Assembly: GCA_020205615.1 (NCBI GenBank)
Contig: CM035162.1
Location: 39,422,464-39,486,463 of the forward strand
Source: Panax quinquefolius
Lineage: Eukaryota > Streptophyta > Magnoliopsida > Apiales > Araliaceae
Direction of reading: 5' to 3'
DNA length: 64,000 bases
In this document: positions 55,521-64,000 of the stretch, piece after piece
How positions within the stretch are numbered: position 1 is the first letter of the stretch
Layout of the letters: each line of letters starts with the position of its first letter
Program-made: the position numbers and the translations under genes
Notes under the pieces: model-generated
The model's database searches: none
Seen by the model: only the letters and a program-made list of their open reading frames with translations
Told to the model about the DNA's origin: nothing

Positions 55521-57904
55521 TGTTTCTTTCTTATTAATAGAGCTAATATTTTGTAGATGGATATTTTGAACTTATTGATTTTGCTTCTGTGCATCTATCG
55601 TAGTTATTGTGTTCAAGTACTTATGTTCTCTTTCTTTACATGGATCTATCGTCTACAGTTTGTAGATCCCTATATGCTTGCAATATTATTAAATTCAAGG
55701 CCTTTGGATGTTTTTATTTTGTTTTGGAAGATTCTCTCATTTCTATCATTCCACTTGTAACCTGATTATTGTTTATTCTCTCTATTAATATTGAAGTCTG
55801 CCATTCATTGCAGATTATAGGAACTGGTTTTTTGTACTAATTTTTGTTATCAACAATGTAGAGCTTGTAGAGGATGCGCATTGAAGGGTTGGACTGACAA
55901 TTATTAAGTATAAGTGGCTAGTCAATTAGGAGTAGGTTTTTTCAGTGATAAGCTGCGTACTCTCTGCATGCAACGACTACAATATAATGTTGTAGTATTT
56001 GATTATTGTACCCACTTCCAAGTGGAGTGAGTGATGAAACTTGCATGATCTATATTAATTGTTCTTAGGACATGAAAGCTAAAAGCTATCGTGCATTAGT
56101 TTTAGGTTGTATGTTCTTAGATTTCCAAATAGACATATCTGGTTAATTATTTCAAAGTTGTAATAGATTTTTTATAAAAAAAGTATATAAATTTTTTTAG
56201 CAGAAGCTGTTTGAGTGAGATTGATATAGATTATAATTATAATATTCAGTTGGGCTATATCGTGGGGAGCAAGGAGTGATGTTAGACCAAAGTGATTCAT
56301 GTATGATTAGTTAGTAATTTATCAGTTTAGATGCAATTGATGGTGTAAAACAGTGTAAAAACTAGATCCTAGGTATGCATAATCATAAGGATTGACATAT
56401 TGTATAGCTATGTGGGAATCGAAAGAATTGTAATAAAAAGGAAATAAACTAGTTAGTGTGCTAGTTACTTGGTTAAGCATAAATTTGATTGTGTTTTGGA
56501 TTTTTGTTGTTTGAATTAGAATAAAGGAGATAGGCTGGTTGTGTGGTGTTATAAGGAGACTAAAATGGGATTGAAGAGTAAACAAACGACTATGAAAAGA
56601 AGATTTCAAAACAGTGCTCACAACTTGCTCGATAAAAGTCCTATATGGACTATTTTGACTAAAAATCAAATATTAGATAGAAACAAGTCTTGGGATAGAT
56701 TTATATATTACATATAATGATAATTAAAGAGTTTGGGCGTGTTAGTTTAAAACGAAAAATAATTTTGAGCTAAAACGAAAAGTTAGAAATTAGTATGTCG
56801 AGCTATTTTTGAGCTAGGTACAACATATTTAAAAATAGACGTAAACCGTTATATGAATTAGAAGTAGGAAAATAGAGAATTGGCCATAATAGGTGTAGGG
56901 CTGCTGCCTATGGCAGCAGTAATAGCAGCGGGTTGGCTGGGCTGGGGGCTCTTTTTGAGCTCTCAGTCGACAAAGCTAAGTTGTTCAAATAACTTGGTTA
57001 GTATTTTTTTTAAATAGGTGAGTATATTAACTATATTCTCTCCAAAAAGTTAGCATATTAAAGTGATTAGATTGTAAGATAAAAATTAGAGACATGGAAG
57101 ATAAGAGAAAGGAGCTGCTGCCATTCAATTCGCAACAGCAGAGGCTGTTTTGGTAAACATTTTGGTTCATGTAGATTATGTATTCTCTGCAGTTTATGGG
57201 TTATTCTAATAGGTGGTTATATCATTTCCAATTACCGAAACTCCTTTGCAACCGAATTAGTAAATAAGGAGATGAAAGTATGCAAGATAGGGAGCAGGGA
57301 CTGCTGCCTAAATGACAGCAGTAGGTAGCAGCAGAGAGCTGCTATAGCTGCTATGCTTGGGGCTGCAGGGCCAAACGAGGCCACACCAAGCCCAGCTGAA
57401 CCCCACAGGGCCAAGCAAAGCTTGGGCTGTTGGCGTGGCCTGGCATCAAGGGGGCTGTTTTGACGTTGGGTTGAGGCATGCTAGTTTTAATGCATTAGTT
57501 TATAACAAATAAATCTATGATCTACCTATACAAGTTATAACTATGCCAACACACAAAATGAATCAAGTATTCACCATGTGTGCTTGAGTTATACATAAGA
57601 AGTATGTAATTCTCATGTATTAAATTACTAAAGGATTATAAACTAAAAGTATGTGGAATTCATGAACTGGGATTGTATCAAACTCTATTAAAGAGAAAAA
57701 TGGTTATTGTAGTAAAATGATGAGGTATTTGAAAAATGTATAAAAGTTTCTCAAAAGTAAAAACATGGCCATTGTGATTATGTAATATATAAACATACAA
57801 ACTATATGATGTGGATACATGGATAATATGTTTGTATGTGTGAATATGATTGTATAGGATCTGTGAAAGGAAGTTAAGCTGAATTTTTATCAATAGCTCA
57901 CAGT
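55521..57904. other. Gene-free DNA, partly LTR-like
   Basis: No protein or RNA gene recognised; open frames are short and of low complexity. 56880-57470 contains three 'ctgctgcc...ggcagcagt' segments and a GC-richer stretch, possibly from an old LTR or UTR. I cannot assign it. Confidence 0.5.
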
Positions 57905-58200
57905 CAAGGCAAGTATCTAAATCTTATTCTTTATTGAGCAAGTATCTTAACTTTTGCATTTACTTTATGCAATAGATCTTTGTAAGCAAATATTCTATCT
58001 ATAACTTCCTAAATTCTGTACAAGCAAGTTCTTGAATTTTATTCAATCTATTCTTTGATTACAAGTATCTCAATATTGTTTTCATGTGATTTATATATAA
58101 TCAAAATTGCTCTGTTATTTGTTTATTAAGTTTGGTTATGCAAGTGTCCTAACTTGTATAAATTGTTGTATTTGAGCAAGTATCCTTAAACTCAAAATTC
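57905..58200. repeat. Interspersed 'gcaagtatctaaac' repeats
   Basis: About seven imperfect copies of a core 'gagcaagtatcttaac' at irregular spacing of roughly 30-65 bp, directly before the Tekay LTR. Confidence 0.6.
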
Positions 58201-58939
58201 TTTGATATAGCATGTGAGACCCCAGATTTTATCAATAAAGATTTAAATTTTGTTGAAATAATTTTTTAATATTATGGTGTGAATTTAAGATAATATTATA
58301 GTTGTGGGTAGTATTTATAAATTTTGCAAAGTATGCAAGTGGTTATATTATATTCGATTGGTGGGAATATTCGGTTTAGCGAGGGAATATTCGCATAACA
58401 ACTACTCAATCATTGGTGGACCCCACAATGTAATTATTGTCGGATTGAGAAAACGACAAAAATATTTTATTGAAATAACTACGGAAGTTTTACCGTAGTT
58501 CTTGTTGAACTACTCGGTAGTAAAAGTACAATAATAAGTGTGGTTGTATAGAAGCACACCAGTATTAATTATCGATGCTTATGTGAGAAGTCACTTCGGT
58601 TTGATTCCATTATCATTCGATTAATAATATGAATTATTATAATGATAATGACGTTTTGTTTTATTCAGTATTATTAACGTAATAAAAGCGTAAACATCTT
58701 TTTATATAAAATAGAATCTTTTATTAAAGTTATTCTATAAATAGAATATATTATATTTTATTATGCGTAGTGTTGCGTAGTGTTTTGCGTAGTATTGCAT
58801 AGTGTTTGCATAAGTAAAATGTTTTTATATAAATAGAATATATTATATTTTATTTAAAAGATTTTTCTTTAAATATGGACCGTCAGATTAAAGTAAATCA
58901 ATCTGGACCGCTTATGGATTAGTTACTATGCATTCCATT

Positions 58940-58955
58940 TTCCTATAAATAGAAG
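58940..58955 (+). promoter_or_regulatory. Probable TATA box of the Tekay LTR
   Basis: 'cctataaatagaagc' is a close match to the plant TATA consensus, followed about 30 bp later by purine-rich transcribed-looking sequence. Confidence 0.55.
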
Positions 58956-59089
58956 CTCATTCCTTCATTATTTTCTTACGAATTCGTTGAAACTCTAGAG
59001 AGAAATTATAGAGAGAGGTATAGAGAGAAAATTATAGAAAGAAGAAGAGTATTCTACTACTTCACTACTTCTATATTCGATTTTTTTAT

Positions 59090-59560
59090 GGTAAGTAGGG
59101 TGTTATTCTTTCTCTTCTTGAAGAACTTACATTATTCCATTCATTATTATTACATTGGAATAACTTTGTAAAAGTGGCATACCCTATACATATACTTTGT
59201 GATCTACGCAAGATACCCTATACTTGGTGAAATCCTTATGTTATTCCATTCTTATTTGTTACATTGGAATAACTCGTATACGCTATGATTTACCCTATAC
59301 TTGGTGACATTCTTTTATTATTCTCATTGGAACATCCATGCATGTGTTTTACACCTGACCGGTTCCGCTTTATCATTCTGTTGGAATATCCTATCTGTGT
59401 TTTACACCGGATCCGGTTCCATCTTTATTATTACATTGGAACATCCCGCTTGGTGTGAATTTCACCGACTGGTTCCGTTATTATTATTCTCATTGGAATA
59501 ACTCCGCTTCTGTCAAGCACCGCATGCATGTGGTGATTTCTTTTGTTATTCCATTCTTTA
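59090..59560. repeat. Degenerate tandem repeats inside the Tekay LTR
   Basis: A unit of about 60-75 bp with 'ttattattacattggaaca' followed by 'tgttttacaccggttccg'-like text recurs about six times with increasing change. Open frames across it are repeats, not genes. Confidence 0.75.
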
Positions 59561-60570
59561 TTATACCCAAATTGGTTAAAACTTGGACTTCTATACTCCA
59601 TGAAATTAGTAGAATATCCTTGATATTTGCGTTTCATCCAAAGATCTTTTCATGGAAATATTCTTCCGATCATTCTTGAATTTTACTCTCACGAAACAAT
59701 GTCATGTTGACAATTTGGACGTTAATAATTCATGGATTAAATAATTCTTGAACTTGTTTTATTGAATTATTATGTCATTGTCATCATCCTCATGTTATAT
59801 TATGTTATCTTTGGCTTACGTGCGTAGATGAACTTAGTATGATTATGACCAGGATCATTCGGTATAATCATGACTTGATATAAATGATGTGACAAAAGTC
59901 CTCGATGGCTCGTAATGCGAAGATGGATAGTTTTTGGTATGATTATGACCGAGGGTGATTCTTAGATAGTCACGACCATTGATAATTTGATGAAAATCCT
60001 TGACCGTGTAATGCGTGGATGATTAGATGTGGTGGTTTATTTATTAAAATTTGAGTCTCAAATGATAAAAATTGATGAAAACATTTTAAAACCTAAAAGA
60101 TAGTAGACTTTATTCTCTACTTGACTTTTTTAATGGATTGCTTATTCATTGCAGATTAAACCGGTTGTCTATTGTATTTTATCGGTTTAACACCGTTGAA
60201 GGCTAATGATAATTTATTCAGATTATCTTAGTCATAATATTTCTTCTTGGACTAGTTGAGCTCACCTTTTCTTTCACCGTTTCTTCTTGAAATGAGAACA
60301 TAGTTTGGACGAGTCTGGGAACGAAGTAATGGTCCGAGAGGATAGCATTAGTAGTCCTCACTATTCTACGTGAAATAGTGTGATAATAGTTGTAATGAGG
60401 ACTCCTTTTGAGTTTGTATAATATCTAGTAGACAATATTTGTATTCAAACTCACGGTTTATGTCGTATTATACACCTACGCTTAGGTTAGTAAGTTGTAT
60501 TTGAATTTATGTACCATGTAAGTGGCGACCCAAGATGGGTGACGATACCTAATTTTGGGGGCGTCACAAC

Positions 60571-60582
60571 TGGTATCGAGCT
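60571..60582 (+). other. Primer-binding site of the second Tekay-type element
   Basis: TGGTATCGAGCT, two bases after the LTR, resembles the Met-tRNA site TGGTATCAGAGC with one base missing. Confidence 0.75.
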
Positions 60583-60739
60583 TAGGATATGATCCTGGCT
60601 AAGATGTGAGAATAGTACTAGGAGGGGAGAGAGCGGGGAATTCTTTCGCTAGTATGACCTACCTAAATTTATTTGGTATTTAATTGGTCGATCGAGTATA
60701 AGGATAATATGTGATATGTTAATTAACCCTTATTTTATG

Positions 60740-61895
<1,156 letters not shown>

Positions 61896-61913
61896 GAGAG
61901 CGTTTTTTTTCTC

Positions 61914-62330
61914 GTGACGAGGAACCTGAATAAAATTATCACGGGTAAGTTAATCGTAAGCTCTTGCGAAGTCTATACCGTGTTAGATACTAGTTCTACC
62001 CACTCTTTTATTTCACCTAGTTGCGTTCAACGTTTAAATTTGACTCCGGAGAAGTTAGACTTTGACTTATTGGTTGAAACTTCGATAGTAGGAGCCTTCG
62101 TTACCGCTACTATTTTTAAATCTTGTTTGATTCAAATAAACACTTTCACGTTACCTGTCGATCTTATCTCTTTGAAAATACTTGCCTTTGAGGTAATTTT
62201 TGAAAACGATTGATTAACTACTCATTATTCTTTTTGTAAGGTTGTTAGCTTTCATATTCCTAACCAACCTGTTATACGAATTCAAAGTAACCAAACCCTA
62301 AAGTTAATCACTGTTATATCAAGCCATAAG
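61914..62330 (+). pseudogene. Tekay-type aspartic protease, altered active site
   Basis: RNLNKIITGKLIV, then VLDTSSTHSFISPSCVQRLN (about 61980-62040) and FTLPVDLISLKILAFEVIFE, ending at a stop at 62211-62213, after which FCKVVSFHIPNQ resumes. The catalytic triplet, normally D-S/T-G, reads DTS, so it should be inactive even where the frame is open. The downstream text matches the start of the window (positions 1-230). Confidence 0.85.
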
Positions 62331-62640
62331 TAAAGAGCCCCGAACCTTTCGTTGTTGACTTCCTTGTGTGGAATGCACCGCCGGACTTTACAGTAGGCGA
62401 CGTCATGACCGAAGATGGCAAGTTTATAGGTATCATTGTGAGGTGCTATCTAGGTTAAGGGATAGAAGTCACAGTTGGTATCAATGTGACGTACTATCCA
62501 AGTCTTGGATGAGAGTAACAGTTTTGAATGATATTTCTATTATTAATAAATTTCCTGGCGTATTCTTGAAGACTTCTTAGCCTACTTAGGCGTGAAATCG
62601 AATTTTGTATTGACCCCAAAGACAAAACTCATTCCTTAAA
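62331..62640 (+). pseudogene. Start of Tekay reverse transcriptase region, rearranged
   Basis: 62331-62505 does not match the first element and may be a small insertion. Then LNDISIINKFPGVF and an equivalent of 'EIEFCIDL...KPIS' (62520-62635) match 345-440 of the first element. Homology ends here. Confidence 0.6.
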
Positions 62641-64000
62641 CCCTCAAATATTTCTTCAACTAAAATGAATAGTTTTTACGTGGTTTATGATGAAAGTCAT
62701 AATAAAAGCATTGGAATAATGAAAATCATGGGTATTCGTGGTATTAGTAAGTTTTATGATGAGTTATGTTGGTTAGTATGTAAAAACATGAAAGTTTCTT
62801 AGAAATCACAAAGAGTTGAAAATCAGATTTTGGTGAAAAACGTAACATGAAATTCAATTGACCATATCTCTTATTATATTTTGAATTTTGAATGTGGTCA
62901 AGTCCTAGAGTTAGATCTACGAGTTACCTAACTAATCCAAGTGGAATTACTGGAAAAGGTGTTGTAGATTTTTGTGTGGACTGATTTTAGCAAAGGAGGC
63001 CAAAGCTGTAAATTTCGAAAATGCTACTGCCCAGAAACTTTAAGGGCTGTTTCGGCCACTTAAATTATGAGAAAAATTCTGGCCTTTTGGGACATGAAGG
63101 TATATGGTATAAAGTATCTCCTGTCCAAAATGAGCTCATTCTCGACTTAAAATGAGCAAGTTATGACTATTTCAATATTTAGGTTTTTCCGATTTAAAAT
63201 GCTATAACCTGAGTTCTATAACTCCGATGACCATGAAATTTAAACTACAAGCTCATGTTAACATGTGTAAGGTCCTACCAAGATTTGGGAATTTTGGAGT
63301 TAAACTTGAGGTAGCTAATTTCTTAAGAAATTAATTAGAAATTGATTTTTGAAAAATAGTAAATGAATTTTAAAAATTCCGAGAAAAATATATTTTCATC
63401 ATGGGACTATATTATGCTAAATCCCAGAAAAGAAATATTTTTGGACTGATTTGGTATTTTCATGAAAATAGTTTAATTACTGAACATATGAGTTAAATAT
63501 GTTATGTGAAGTAACAAAGTTGAAAATAGGATTTTATGGCTAGAGAATCCTATATAGAGTATATGCATATTTTTGAGGGATTTGATAATTGGTAATGATA
63601 TCTTATGAGTATGGCATTTTGAATGATTAAATGCATTATATGGTAAAGCGTAAACAATTGAGATAAATTGTTTATAAATTTAAGAAGTGATTAAAATATT
63701 GGTATAATATTAAAGATATTAGATTATTAGATTATTAAGTGATTGATAACATGGGGATATTCTTGAATCTCGGATAAATTATATTATAAATGTTTAATAT
63801 TTATCCTTTATCTTATTTGATTGATTCTTTATATCATTATCCTCATGTTTATATTTTTTTTTTTTCATCATCTGTATTCGTAGAAAGCATAGATGGACTT
63901 GGTATGATTATGACTAGGGATTGTTCGGTATAATCATAACTTAGTAATTGAAAACACAATTATCTTTGGCCGTAGTGCATGGATAATTTGTGGTCGTGAT
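62641..64000. repeat. LTR-like sequence of another Tekay-type element
   Basis: No gene. 63895-64000 ('gatggacttggtatgattat', 'gactagggattgttcggtat') resembles 59828-59900 and 59935-60020 of the Tekay LTR. The text around 62860-63300 ('agagttagatctacgagtta', 'ataactccgatgaccatgaa') is typical of the long LTRs of such elements. Boundaries and orientation are not fixed within the window. Confidence 0.5.

Larger units (their letters stand above)
58213..60568 (+). repeat. 5' LTR of the second Tekay-type element (2.36 kb)
   Basis: Starts TGTGAGACCCC and ends GGGGGCGTCACA, two bases before the primer-binding site. Shares blocks with 3185-4151. A TATA-type promoter is likely near 58940 ('cctataaatagaagctcatt'), which would place the transcript start near 58970. 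A degenerate repeat array lies at 59090-59560 and an approximate duplication at 59830-60040. Confidence 0.88.

Noticed and set aside
57232..57414. Ala/Leu-rich minus-strand frame
   Set aside because: Short, in a GC-richer repeat with 'gctgctgcc' blocks, with no homologue recognised and no partner exon.
60571..60582. Primer-binding sites here, at 37043 and at 4574 considered as tRNA genes
   Set aside because: Only the 12-13 bases complementary to a tRNA 3' end are present; there is no cloverleaf around them.

Overview
The window is plant nuclear DNA, most likely from a eudicot. It is AT-rich and dominated by plant transposon families, and the only recognisable host gene family is a plant-specific B3 transcription-factor family. 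I see no intact protein-coding gene. Almost every recognisable coding stretch is a frameshifted, truncated or interrupted remnant. A run of 100 Ns (4152-4251) is an assembly gap.

Layout. 1-4151: 3' part of a decayed Ty3/gypsy chromovirus (Tekay type) with the start of its 3' LTR, running into the gap. 4252-5019: leader and 5' LTR of a minus-strand Ty1/copia element. 5020-7153: repeat-rich DNA with one unidentified ORF and a hAT-like non-autonomous element. 7154-22720: a rearranged cluster of B3-domain (DUF313-type) gene copies, called A, B, C and E here. Between and inside them lie a fold-back Mutator-like element, MITEs, an (AAT)n tract, a copia reverse-transcriptase scrap and a LINE scrap. 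23652-31928: a minus-strand Helitron (H1) with both termini recognisable. About 32682-49928: a second Helitron of the same family (H2) on the plus strand, head-to-head with H1 and lacking its 5' end. H2 is split by a solo LTR (33076-34946) and a complete LTR-internal-LTR copia element (35145-44360), each flanked by its own 5-bp target duplication. 49973-50528: a retroposon with a 16-bp target duplication. 50560-54890: the right-hand part of the B3 cluster (copies F, D and fragments). 55264-58212: apparently gene-free DNA. 58213-62640: 5' LTR, primer-binding site, gag and protease of a second Tekay-type element. 62641-64000: further LTR-like sequence.

How the parts relate. The B3 copies share flanks, so they serve as internal alignments for each other. 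Copy E's 3' flank gives the pre-insertion (empty) site of the fold-back element beside copy A. Copy C's 5' flank gives the empty site of a MITE beside copy A. The two Helitrons share the same stop codon just before the Rep HUH motif and the same altered Walker A motif, yet lie in different flanking DNA. That suggests a defective lineage moved by proteins supplied from elsewhere. The least expected structure is a run of stem-loops at about 38655-39280 in the long leader of the nested copia element, including three exact copies of a 20-base hairpin apex with different flanking stems. I could not show a new functional system. The best leads are that leader, the shared Helitron defects, and the B3 copies that have repeatedly lost the DNA-binding domain or its last third.
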